DNA from: Paraburkholderia aromaticivorans
Lineage (GTDB): Bacteria; Pseudomonadota; Gammaproteobacteria; Burkholderiales; Burkholderiaceae
Assembly: GCF_002278075.1 (NCBI RefSeq)
Contig: NZ_CP022993.1
Coordinates: 98,758 to 162,757, forward strand
Direction of reading: 5' to 3'
DNA: 64,000 nucleotides
Under the pieces are notes generated by a model, which was not told the DNA's origin, ran no database searches, and saw nothing but the letters and a program-made list of their open reading frames with translations. Below are positions 33,802 through 41,929 of this stretch, in pieces; the stretch's first letter is position 1; each line of letters begins with the position of its first letter. The position numbers and the translations under genes were made by a program.

Positions 33802-35094
33802 ATGGCTATGCAAAACGGACAACCTGACAGCGACCGGGCGACGATCGTCAAAGGCAAGTCGCCCCGCAATGTGCTGATCAGCGCAGGCGTGGTCGTCGCC
33901 GTCATTATTGGCGCGCTGGGCTTTTACTATCAGGTCAAGGAAGGCAACAAGGCTGAAGAAGAGGCGAAGCTCCAGAAGAAGGCGAAGCAGGCGGAGGTTG
34001 TCGACAAGTCGAACAATACCCAGGACCTGAACAAGACCATCGACGACCAGATGGCAGCGGCTCGGCGTCAGGCAGCGTCGGAAGCGCGTGCGGCGGCCGC
34101 GCCGGGCGCCCAGTCGGCAGCGGGGGCTAGCTCGACGCCTGCGTTGAACGCCGATAATTTTCTTGGGGACCAGCACACGCAGCAGATCAAGTCACAGGCA
34201 GATTCGGACGCAGTTTTCGCTTCGCCGATCTTTCGCGCTGGCCTGAAGGTGAAGGACACCGCCCCGCAGCAGGCAGGGCAAATCCCGGGCATTCTCACGC
34301 CCGCGCAGGTTGCCGCGCAACAGGCCGCCGCACAGCAGGCAGCAGGCGCTTCGGTGGGTGACCGCGTGGCCGCCGCCTTGTCGGCTGCCGGCGTCGGCGG
34401 ACAGCAGGGGCCGCGGCCCTATTCAAGCCAGGATCACGATGGCGCCTTCATCAGGAACGTCGCGAATCAGTCCGGGAATGGCCAGGACTTCGCTCGGACG
34501 GGTTTTGTCGGGCAGGCGCGCGGCTGCGTCCTGTCGCCCCCGCATCACATTCCGGTGTTGTCGATCGAAGGCCTGAATTCAGACAGGCCCGGCACTGCGG
34601 CGCTGGTTGTCGAAAAGGACGTGTACGACAGCATCCGCGGCGACTGCCTGATGATTCCGAAGGGCAGCATGATCACCGCGCCCTACAGTTCGGACATTCA
34701 ACCCGGTCAGGAAAGCATTCTCGTTGCAGCAACCGAGATGCGTCTGCCGAACGGCAAACACGTACCGTTGTTCGGTGCACAGGGCGCTGATGCCGATGGG
34801 ACGGCCGGGTTCTCGGGTGACGTCAACAACCACTTCCTGAAAATCTTCGGCACATCTTTTCTCGTTGCCATTCTGCTTCGAAAGTTCGACGGTGGCGACA
34901 CCTCGACAACGACCGGACCGCTAGGTGTCACGCAGGTAGGGAGTACGGGCGGGCAGGTCGCGGCGACTACCGCCCAGTCCGTGCTCGACCGGTACAAGAA
35001 CATCCCGCCGACTATCACGGACGGACCGGGCGAGCGTCGCTTCATGTTGAAAGTGAATCGCGACATTTACATGGAGCCGTACCGTGATCAGTAA
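33802..35094 (+). CDS. virB10: VirB10/TrbI-type channel protein
   Basis: A 430-residue protein that spans both membranes. It has one membrane segment at about residues 24-45 (NVLISAGVVVAVIIGALGFYY), a charged, alanine-rich periplasmic linker (residues 50-200), and the C-terminal TrbI beta-barrel region. That region shows GQARGCVLSPPHHIPVLSIEG, DCLMIPKGSMITAPY and ATEMRLPNGKHVPL, followed by the antenna-like helices. It senses ATP use in the inner membrane and gates the channel. Its stop overlaps the start of the first transglycosylase gene by 11 bases. Confidence 0.88.
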   Translation: MAMQNGQPDSDRATIVKGKSPRNVLISAGVVVAVIIGALGFYYQVKEGNKAEEEAKLQKKAKQAEVVDKSNNTQDLNKTIDDQMAAARRQAASEARAAAAPGAQSAAGASSTPALNADNFLGDQHTQQIKSQADSDAVFASPIFRAGLKVKDTAPQQAGQIPGILTPAQVAAQQAAAQQAAGASVGDRVAAALSAAGVGGQQGPRPYSSQDHDGAFIRNVANQSGNGQDFARTGFVGQARGCVLSPPHHIPVLSIEGLNSDRPGTAALVVEKDVYDSIRGDCLMIPKGSMITAPYSSDIQPGQESILVAATEMRLPNGKHVPLFGAQGADADGTAGFSGDVNNHFLKIFGTSFLVAILLRKFDGGDTSTTTGPLGVTQVGSTGGQVAATTAQSVLDRYKNIPPTITDGPGERRFMLKVNRDIYMEPYRDQ

Positions 35095-35893
35095 GCGATT
35101 TCTTCCCGCCTTGCTGGTCGCAGTGTTTGTGCCGGTGGCGCATGCCGCGACGATTGAAGAGGTCATCAGTCCGACAAGCGTCGTGCTCGCGCAAGGCACC
35201 GCGCGCACGATCGCAAAGATCGATGGAAAACCTGTGTTCTATTGCGGGCTTTCCGCCTTTGGATCGTGGGCCGCGCATCTGGTCGGCCAACCGGTAGGCA
35301 GCAACCCCGAGAGCGGGATCACCGTGGCTGTGGATGAGCGCGATGTTGCGCTGGCCGGGCTGCTCGTCAGTAAGGGCTGGCTCCAGCCGCCGATGCTTGA
35401 CGACGAAGCACAGGCAGCTATCACAGAGAGACGGGGAGGCTGGGCGTGCGCGAGCGCGGTTACGCCGTTCGAGCTCATGCATAGCAGCGTCGATCCGAAG
35501 GTCCTGGCGGGCATTGCGCTGAACGAGTCAGGGCTCAATGGGCACGCGTGGCCCTGGACGCTGAATATCGCTGGACAAGGCTACTTCTTCAGGTCGCGCG
35601 AGGACGCCTATCGCGTTGTGCGGTCACTGATCGCGCGTGGTCGCAGCGACTTCGATGTCGGCATCATGCAGATCAATTGGGGGTACCACGCCCGCCGGTT
35701 TGCGTCGCCCTGGGATGCTCTTGCACCGGCCACAAGCATCCGCGTCGCTGAAGAGATACTCAACGAGAACTACAGCAAGACCCATTCGGTTGCAAAGGCG
35801 ATCGCCTATTACCACAGCGCCAATCCGGTCCCGGGCCAGGCGTATCTCGCGCGCTTTGCTCGACACCTCAACCAGATCCAGGCCGGACTATGA
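35084..35893 (+). CDS. Lytic transglycosylase, SLT-domain type (first of two)
   Basis: A 269-residue exported protein with a signal peptide (MISKRFLPALLVAVFVPVAHA). Residues 30-120 form an extra N-terminal domain resembling part of TraF-like or nuclease-fold proteins of transfer systems. The C-terminal SLT domain includes DPKVLAGIALNESGLNG with the catalytic Glu, FDVGIMQINWGYHA, and AIAYYHSANP. It would open peptidoglycan for the secretion channel or pilus. The ATG lies inside the virB10 3' end and the stop overlaps the next start (ATGA at 35890). Confidence 0.8.
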   Translation: MISKRFLPALLVAVFVPVAHAATIEEVISPTSVVLAQGTARTIAKIDGKPVFYCGLSAFGSWAAHLVGQPVGSNPESGITVAVDERDVALAGLLVSKGWLQPPMLDDEAQAAITERRGGWACASAVTPFELMHSSVDPKVLAGIALNESGLNGHAWPWTLNIAGQGYFFRSREDAYRVVRSLIARGRSDFDVGIMQINWGYHARRFASPWDALAPATSIRVAEEILNENYSKTHSVAKAIAYYHSANPVPGQAYLARFARHLNQIQAGL

Positions 35894-37197
35894 AGCACAC
35901 CGTTTCCCGCATCGCCGTCGCGTGCGCCATGCTCTTCGTGGCGATGGCGGCGCATGCCGCGAACACCGACCCATTCGACTTCGATTATGAGATCGCGGGT
36001 GGGATCGCCGAGCGCCCGGCGCTCATTTTTAATGACGGCTCCAAAACATACATCCAGCCCCGCGCGGGTCAGGTCATCACAGCCGCTGGCGGTCATCAGG
36101 AAGGGCCTTACGTTGTTGTCGACGGCACGCCCGAGACGATCACCTACACGGTGGCCGGTCGCTCGGCCAGTGCGCGCTGGACGAGGGCCAATGCCTTCAT
36201 CGGAGCCGGCGCGCGCGGTCCGCTCGCGTCGTTGCGCGACGACCAGCCGGCAGCGTTCGACGGCTTCACGAATCGACTGGTGCTGGTCGGCGCCCACGGG
36301 TCGCTCGAGCCTGTTCGTGTACTGAGCGGTTCAATGCCGGTGGCCGCCGTCGTGAAGGCGCTCGTCCCCCAAGGCTGGACGGGGTCCGCCCAAAAGGATG
36401 TGGACCTGACTGAAAACACCGGCTTCGCCACCCGCGCGGGCGAGAACTGGATGCAGGCGCTTGATCGCCTGATGACGCAAAGCGGTCTATACGCTGATGT
36501 GGATTTCACGTCACGTCATATCAGGGTGCATCGCGACGCGCCCAAGTCTGGCGCGCTGAACTACGCTGCTGGCCAGAAGTCACCGGCCGATGCGATCGTG
36601 CAGACGGTCGCAATGAAAGAGGGCGCAGCAGGCGGCTCCGCCGCTGGTACGCCGCAGGCGTCCCTACTCGCGCAGTACTTCGGCGCCCAGGCGATCCGCG
36701 ATGGCGACGACACACATACGCAGATCCGTTTCGCGGCAAAGCCCGCAACCGAGCTGACGTTCAGGACGCTGGACGGTCGGTCGCTACACCCGAAGTGGGA
36801 TAGCGAAACCGCGGTCATGACAGTCGAGCGTGCGGAACGCATGCTGGTTTCGGACGGAACGCGCACGGTTGAGGTGGGCCGCTCGGCAGGCACGGTGTAC
36901 GACTTCGACGCGGGCAGCGCCGCGCATCTGGAGGCGGTGTTCGACCGCGACGGCCAGACGTTCTTCAAGTTCGCAGACTCTGTCGTGCAGGTCCATGTGA
37001 GCGACGTGAAACACCTGGGCTTCGGCGAGCAGAAGGGCCGCTACTACATGTTCAACGGCACGGCGGACCAGTTCATCGTGACAGCCGATGGCGCAACTGT
37101 GAATGTTACGCGGCGTCACGACGTGAAGTATTTCGAGCGTCCTGCAACGGGCGCACCGACGACGGCGTCGGCGGCATCTGGAGCCGCGAAATCATGA
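35890..37197 (+). CDS. VirB9-like/TcpQ-like periplasmic protein
   Basis: A 435-residue exported protein (signal peptide ending HAA). Residues 27-75 (DPFDFDYEIAGGIAERPALI, then FNDGSKTYIQ) resemble a single VirB9 C-terminal domain. Residues 140-230 (VVKALVPQGWTG, FATRAGENWMQALDRLM, ADVDFTSRHIRVH) resemble the TcpQ/PilL outer-membrane-associated domain. The C-terminal half contains a second repeat, LTFRTLDGRSLHPKWD and FFKFADSVVQVHV. It looks like a link between the secretion core and the pilus secretin. It is flanked by two transglycosylase genes with 4-bp overlaps. Its precise role is unknown. Confidence 0.62.
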   Translation: MKHTVSRIAVACAMLFVAMAAHAANTDPFDFDYEIAGGIAERPALIFNDGSKTYIQPRAGQVITAAGGHQEGPYVVVDGTPETITYTVAGRSASARWTRANAFIGAGARGPLASLRDDQPAAFDGFTNRLVLVGAHGSLEPVRVLSGSMPVAAVVKALVPQGWTGSAQKDVDLTENTGFATRAGENWMQALDRLMTQSGLYADVDFTSRHIRVHRDAPKSGALNYAAGQKSPADAIVQTVAMKEGAAGGSAAGTPQASLLAQYFGAQAIRDGDDTHTQIRFAAKPATELTFRTLDGRSLHPKWDSETAVMTVERAERMLVSDGTRTVEVGRSAGTVYDFDAGSAAHLEAVFDRDGQTFFKFADSVVQVHVSDVKHLGFGEQKGRYYMFNGTADQFIVTADGATVNVTRRHDVKYFERPATGAPTTASAASGAAKS

Positions 37198-37628
37198 GGC
37201 GCGTGATTCCGGTTCTCATCGCTACGGTACCTGCACTTTGCGGGCCGCTCGCGCACGCGGACTGCCTTGATGACGCTGCGGCGTTCCAGCACGTGAGTAC
37301 GCAGCTTGTCCATGCGATTGCGCAACACGAATCCGGGATGCGTGCGAACGCTGTGAACGTGAACAGCAACGGTACTGAAGACATCGGTCTGATGCAGATC
37401 AATTCGTCGTGGCTGCCGCGACTCGCGCGGTATGGAATCCGTCGTCAAGACCTTTTCAACCCGTGTGTGAACGGCTACGTCGGCGCGTGGATTCTCGCAT
37501 CGAATATCCGGCAGTTTGGGCCGACATGGAAGGCCGTCGGCGCCTATAACGCGGTCTCGACGCAGAAGCAGCTGATTTACGCAAACGCCATTTATCGCCG
37601 CCTGCAGCGGCTGGGGCAACAACAATGA
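37194..37628 (+). CDS. Lytic transglycosylase PilT/VirB1-like (second of two)
   Basis: A 144-residue exported SLT-domain protein (signal peptide ending AHA). The catalytic site is LVHAIAQHESGMRANAVN (Glu near residue 44), followed by NGTEDIGLMQINSSWLP and AVGAYNAV, typical of PilT/IagB-type enzymes of type IV pili and secretion systems. It overlaps the neighbours on both sides by four bases. Having a second transglycosylase in one operon fits a hybrid of secretion and pilus genes. Confidence 0.85.
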   Translation: MRRVIPVLIATVPALCGPLAHADCLDDAAAFQHVSTQLVHAIAQHESGMRANAVNVNSNGTEDIGLMQINSSWLPRLARYGIRRQDLFNPCVNGYVGAWILASNIRQFGPTWKAVGAYNAVSTQKQLIYANAIYRRLQRLGQQQ

Positions 37629-38209
37629 ATGTGACCATCGAACGTAACGGGCGGGCGCGCGTGGTGGCGCGTGTTCTCGCCGTAATCCTGCTCATCGCCG
37701 GGCCCGCATGGACGCGCGCAGCGACCGATCCGAGCCCGTCGCGCATCGCCGCGCCGGCAGGCGACGGCTGGCAGGTCCTTTCAGGTGCGCCGGCCGGCAA
37801 CGTGCCCGGTGAGGTTTCCGCAGCGGCTGTGAGTGGTCCGGTGTTGCCACCGTCCACCGCGCCCGTTTCGATGGCCGTGGCTCCGGTTGTTCTGCCAGCG
37901 ACAACCACTACAACTACGGTAGCGGCCGCGGCGCCTGGCGGCGTACTTACGTTCTCGGTGTCGCCGTCGGACCGCAATCTGCGCAACGCACTCGACCGCT
38001 GGTTGCAGACCCAGGGCTGGCAACTCGCGTGGAAGGTCGACGATGACCTGCCGCTCGAGTTCAACGCGACGTTCACGGGCGACTTCACGTCCGTCCTCGT
38101 TCAGGTCATGAAAGCGACCAATCACATGCGCGTGCCAACCCGCGTCTGCCGTCATCCTTCGAACAACGTCATCCGCGTCGTGGCACGCGCGGCCAACTGC
38201 CAGGAGTAA
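37625..38209 (+). CDS. TcpQ/PilL-family pilus protein
   Basis: A 194-residue exported protein with a signal sequence (MNVTIERNGRARVVARVLAV onward), a threonine/alanine-rich linker (residues 55-105) and a C-terminal TcpQ-type domain. The domain includes SPSDRNLRNALDRWLQTQGW and FNATFTGDFTSVLVQVMKAT. The family helps place the secretin at the outer membrane. It overlaps the second transglycosylase and lies 2 bp before the PilN gene. Confidence 0.72.
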   Translation: MNVTIERNGRARVVARVLAVILLIAGPAWTRAATDPSPSRIAAPAGDGWQVLSGAPAGNVPGEVSAAAVSGPVLPPSTAPVSMAVAPVVLPATTTTTTVAAAAPGGVLTFSVSPSDRNLRNALDRWLQTQGWQLAWKVDDDLPLEFNATFTGDFTSVLVQVMKATNHMRVPTRVCRHPSNNVIRVVARAANCQE

Positions 38210-38211
38210 CG

Positions 38212-39822
38212 ATGCGTCACGCCCAGATCCTCAGGACTTCAATTGCTGCTGCGTGCCTGCTCGTCATCGCCGGCTGCGCCGTCACGCAAGGCGATGTGAA
38301 TTCGGCCTACGACTCGGCCAATAGCACCGCGAGTGCTGCCATGAATAATGTGCCGGGCTCAATGGCGCTCGTTGAAGATGTACCGACAGCGTTCCTCGGC
38401 GATCGCCTCGTGCCGGTCGCCTATGAGGCAACGCTGCCTGCGACGTTTCGCGAAAAGCGCATCACAATGCCGGCGAACCTCGATATCAACCAGATCGCGA
38501 ACCTGGTCTCTGGCGCGACAGGCTATGCCGTTCATCTGAGCCCTGACGTCTTCGTGCCGCGTAGTTCGCTGGTACCCCGTGAGGGCGCGTCATCGACGTT
38601 GGGCGCCGCCGGTGGCAGCGGTTATGAAAAGCCGATCTATGCGCAGGTCTTCGACGGTTTTGCGGGCGAGTACCTGACGCGTATGACGGAGGATCTCGGG
38701 CTCGACTGGTCTTTCGATGGTTCGACGATCAACATCACGCGCTTTGTGACCCGCATGTATCAGATCGCAGCCATCCCGGGCAAAGTCTCCATCAAGTCCA
38801 CGATGTCCAAGGGTATGGAAACGTCCACGGGCAATCAGGCGAACGGCAGCAGTGGTGGCGGAAGCGGCGATACAGGGTCTTTCTCCGCTCTGACTTCGAC
38901 TGGCCGCCAGGGTGAGTTTGACCAGATCCAGTCGATTACGGATGCACTGAACAAGCTGCGCTCGCCGATGGGCCGGGTCAACGTCAATCCCCAGAGCCGT
39001 CTGGTCATGGTGCACGACACACGCGAGGCCGCCGATGCGATGGGCAAGCTGCTCGCGCAGGAAAACGCCGTTTCGACGCGTCAGGTGGCAATCCGCGTGC
39101 GCACGCTGCAGATTGCGTTGAACCGCGGCAGCCAGGCGGGCGCCAATGCCGACGTCGTTTTCAACGCGATCCAGGGCGGTCTTGCGAAGTACGCGATCAG
39201 CTTTGTGTCGCCGACATCGCTGTCGTCCGGTGGCGGTACGCTCGGCATGTCCGTGTTGCGCCCGAACGCGCCTTTTTCCGGGACGAATGCGGTCATCAAT
39301 GCGCTGAACCAGTACGGCCGCACGGTGCAGGACAACACGCAGACCAAGCTCACGCTCAATGGCCTGCCGGTGTCGATCGCTTCGTTCCAGAGCGACGACT
39401 ACCTGAGATCGACGACTTCCTCGGCCGGCAGCCTCACGGCAACGTCAGGTGGTGTACCCGGTCTGAATCCGGGCACCGTGACGACCGGCGACTTCGTCAA
39501 CATCCTGCCGTCGGTGAACGATCATAACCAGATCGTGCTCGCGTACTGGAGCGACAGTTCGAAGCTGAACGGTCCCTTTACCGAGAAGTCGGTCGGCTCC
39601 GGGCAGACGCAGCAGACGATCCAGCTCGCACATACGGTCGGCAGCAAGGACGACCAGATCGTCGCGCTGTCTGACGGCCAGACCGTTGTACTGTACGGCG
39701 AGATGACCGATCACGCTGACAGCACGACCAACGGCGGTATCGCCGGCATCACCGGACTCTGGAACAAGGCAAAGACTTTCCAGGTGATCATGCTGACGGC
39801 TTCTGTCGTCCCGTCGATGTGA
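38212..39822 (+). CDS. pilN: Type IVb pilus secretin lipoprotein PilN
   Basis: A 536-residue outer-membrane secretin. The lipobox LLVIAGC puts the lipidated Cys at residue 22. The N-domains include INQIANLVSGATGYAVHLSP; the C-terminal secretin domain shows SISSFQS-like loops, VSPTSLSSGGG and NILPSVNDHNQIVLAYW. It forms the pore through which the thin pilus leaves the cell. The name follows PilN of R64-type plasmids. The stop is ATGTGA with the pilO start overlapping. Confidence 0.85.
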   Translation: MRHAQILRTSIAAACLLVIAGCAVTQGDVNSAYDSANSTASAAMNNVPGSMALVEDVPTAFLGDRLVPVAYEATLPATFREKRITMPANLDINQIANLVSGATGYAVHLSPDVFVPRSSLVPREGASSTLGAAGGSGYEKPIYAQVFDGFAGEYLTRMTEDLGLDWSFDGSTINITRFVTRMYQIAAIPGKVSIKSTMSKGMETSTGNQANGSSGGGSGDTGSFSALTSTGRQGEFDQIQSITDALNKLRSPMGRVNVNPQSRLVMVHDTREAADAMGKLLAQENAVSTRQVAIRVRTLQIALNRGSQAGANADVVFNAIQGGLAKYAISFVSPTSLSSGGGTLGMSVLRPNAPFSGTNAVINALNQYGRTVQDNTQTKLTLNGLPVSIASFQSDDYLRSTTSSAGSLTATSGGVPGLNPGTVTTGDFVNILPSVNDHNQIVLAYWSDSSKLNGPFTEKSVGSGQTQQTIQLAHTVGSKDDQIVALSDGQTVVLYGEMTDHADSTTNGGIAGITGLWNKAKTFQVIMLTASVVPSM

Positions 39823-41159
39823 GCACGGCTATGCACATTACCGATCCGCTGCCGCGCGAGAAGAACGCGCGTCTCGTCTTCGGGCTCGAATGGCGCGCGT
39901 ACCCGTCGAAGCAGATGCGGGCGGAGCGCCGTCGTTACGCCGACGATTTTGGCGCGACCCATTATGTCGAATACAGGATCGGCAAGGACGTCATCGGTGG
40001 CTTCTGCGCACCCGAGATGGCGGAATTCAGGGCTGCGAAGCTTTATTCGGGCGCGGCGCGCATCGCGCAGAACGAGCGCGTAAAGGGAAAAGCGGCGGTG
40101 CTCGTGCTCTTGCAGGACGATCAGCGCGTGCACGTTGTGTTCATAGTACGGGGTGTGGTGCGCAGCGATGATGTGCTGACGGTACCCCAGGCGCGTGAAA
40201 GGCGGCTCGCGGTTGAGCAGGAATGTCTGAAGCTCAACCTGTCGCTGACCACACTCGGTTCCGGCGCCGCAGTGGGCGAAGTCGACGAGAACTTTGGCGC
40301 TGCATCGTTGCTCGATGCGCGAAAGACGGCGCGCGTCGCGAAGGTGCCGGCCAGCATCCCGTCGGTCGTGCCAATAATGGTTATCGTCGCGGCAGTCGTT
40401 CTGGGCGGCATGCAACTTTCCGACATGCTCAGCCCGCCTGCACCCGCTGCCCCACGTGAGCCGACATTCGAGGAAAAGTACGCCTCGCTTGTGCGCCAGA
40501 CGTTTGCCGCGAAGATGCCGCGCGCCAATCTTCTGGCCCCTGCACTGCTTGAGAAGCTGGGCGACAGCGAAACCGTTGTCGCGGGATTCGTGTTCGAGAA
40601 AGCGGTGTGCGGCACGCAAGGCTATTGCGCCGAGACGCTGCGCCGCTACGGCGGCAGCTTTGACGATCTGCGTCAGATTGCGCCCGAGTCCATGCGGCCT
40701 TTGCACTTTGATGCCGATGGTCTGCATGCTGGCGCGCGCGGGCCACAGGTTCCTTCTGTCATGCCGGTGACGGAACGCGAGCAGAAGGCGTGGCCGACAC
40801 AGCAGGGCCTGATCGACGTCCTCCAGACGCCACCGCAGAAGCTGTCGGCAAAGCCGTTCGAGCTCGATAGCTACGGCTACAAGGTGGATATTCAGCCAGC
40901 AAAACCGCTTCTCGCTGTTCCGATGGGGACAAGCGAGTCACGTCCAGCGCAGATGATTCTTGTAGGTGAGTGGACGATCAATGGCTACCGGTGGCAATCG
41001 CCGTTACTGGCGAGGCTCCCTTCGAACATGACTCTGGACACGATGACTGTGGAGCTCAAGCTGGGGGACCCTGGCGTAAGCACCACCCAGGTCGGTGGCA
41101 CACCGGTTCAGAACGGCATCTATTTCACAGCGAAAGGCAAATACTATGTTCTCAACTAA
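39819..41159 (+). CDS. pilO: Type IVb pilus protein PilO2
   Basis: A 446-residue inner-membrane protein with one membrane segment at about residues 185-205 (VPIIMVIVAAVVLGG). The N-terminal cytoplasmic half contains VFGLEWRAYPSKQM and KAAVLVLLQDDQRVHVVFI. The C-terminal half has WTINGYRWQSP and FTAKGKYYVLN. The family links the assembly ATPase to the periplasmic machinery. The start is GTG at 39819, overlapping pilN, or ATG at 39831. The 3' end overlaps pilP by 14 bases. Confidence 0.8.
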   Translation: MSTAMHITDPLPREKNARLVFGLEWRAYPSKQMRAERRRYADDFGATHYVEYRIGKDVIGGFCAPEMAEFRAAKLYSGAARIAQNERVKGKAAVLVLLQDDQRVHVVFIVRGVVRSDDVLTVPQARERRLAVEQECLKLNLSLTTLGSGAAVGEVDENFGAASLLDARKTARVAKVPASIPSVVPIMVIVAAVVLGGMQLSDMLSPPAPAAPREPTFEEKYASLVRQTFAAKMPRANLLAPALLEKLGDSETVVAGFVFEKAVCGTQGYCAETLRRYGGSFDDLRQIAPESMRPLHFDADGLHAGARGPQVPSVMPVTEREQKAWPTQQGLIDVLQTPPQKLSAKPFELDSYGYKVDIQPAKPLLAVPMGTSESRPAQMILVGEWTINGYRWQSPLLARLPSNMTLDTMTVELKLGDPGVSTTQVGGTPVQNGIYFTAKGKYYVLN

Positions 41160-41913
41160 GAGCATGCGCGCGCTGGCCTGCGTCTTCATGATCGCCACAG
41201 GCGCTGCGCACGCGGAGCCGAAAGCGGCAACACCGCGGGCACAGAAGGGCACGGCGCAACAGGCCAGTGCACGCGTCCCGTCAGCAGACCTCGACATGGG
41301 CGCGGAAGCGTCGACCTCTACTGGAGCTGCCTCGTCGACCGCCGCGCCCGCTCAGGCTGCGGCACAGGCGGCCTCTGCACCCACCCCCGTCGCGATGACG
41401 TCAGGCGCGACGGACACCCATCTGTCGATCGAACAGGTGGACCGCATCGCGCGTTCGTCGATTGCGCGCCAACTTGCTGGCAATCAGGGCGTCCAGTTGT
41501 CCGGTGGGATGCCCAATGGCGCAGCGCAGGTCCCCGCCGCCGCAAGCGCGCCCGCTATCGTCGTAGGCCACCCGGCTGCTTCGCGGCCCCGCGCGGAGCC
41601 TGTCCGATTCGTTGGCGCGTTCAGCGATGCGGGCGGCCAGTCGGTGCTCTATGAATATCGCAACGCTTCATATCCCGCGCACGTGGGCGCCCGACTGCTC
41701 AACGGCTGGACCGTCAAGAGCGTGAATGGATTTGTCGTGACTGTGGCCGACGGTACGGGGAAGGGAGCGCGCACCTGGACGGAGACCATCAGCGGCGGCA
41801 CGCCTGCGCAGGACAACCAGCCGACGGCGGCGATGAACGTCGCTGCCCGGGGTGTGCCCGACCTCTCGGGTCCGCTGCCTCCAAACATGCCTCTTTCCGC
41901 AATCGGTCGATAA
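41146..41913 (+). CDS. pilP: Type IV pilus biogenesis protein PilP
   Basis: A 255-residue exported protein; the start at 41146 gives a signal peptide (MFSTKSMRALACVFMIATG, cleavage near AHA). A low-complexity Ala/Ser/Thr-rich linker follows. The C-terminal PilP-type domain includes VRFVGAFSDAGGQSVLYEY and LNGWTVKSVNGFVVTVADG. It is thought to connect inner-membrane components with the secretin. A longer upstream reading frame lacks a signal peptide. Confidence 0.78.
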   Translation: MFSTKSMRALACVFMIATGAAHAEPKAATPRAQKGTAQQASARVPSADLDMGAEASTSTGAASSTAAPAQAAAQAASAPTPVAMTSGATDTHLSIEQVDRIARSSIARQLAGNQGVQLSGGMPNGAAQVPAAASAPAIVVGHPAASRPRAEPVRFVGAFSDAGGQSVLYEYRNASYPAHVGARLLNGWTVKSVNGFVVTVADGTGKGARTWTETISGGTPAQDNQPTAAMNVAARGVPDLSGPLPPNMPLSAIGR

Positions 41914-41929
41914 CACGGGGTCACCAGTC

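Noticed and set aside
36000..36700. Minus-strand frames under the VirB9/TcpQ-like gene
   Set aside because: Codon structure and the signal peptide, domain motifs and overlaps all support the plus-strand gene.
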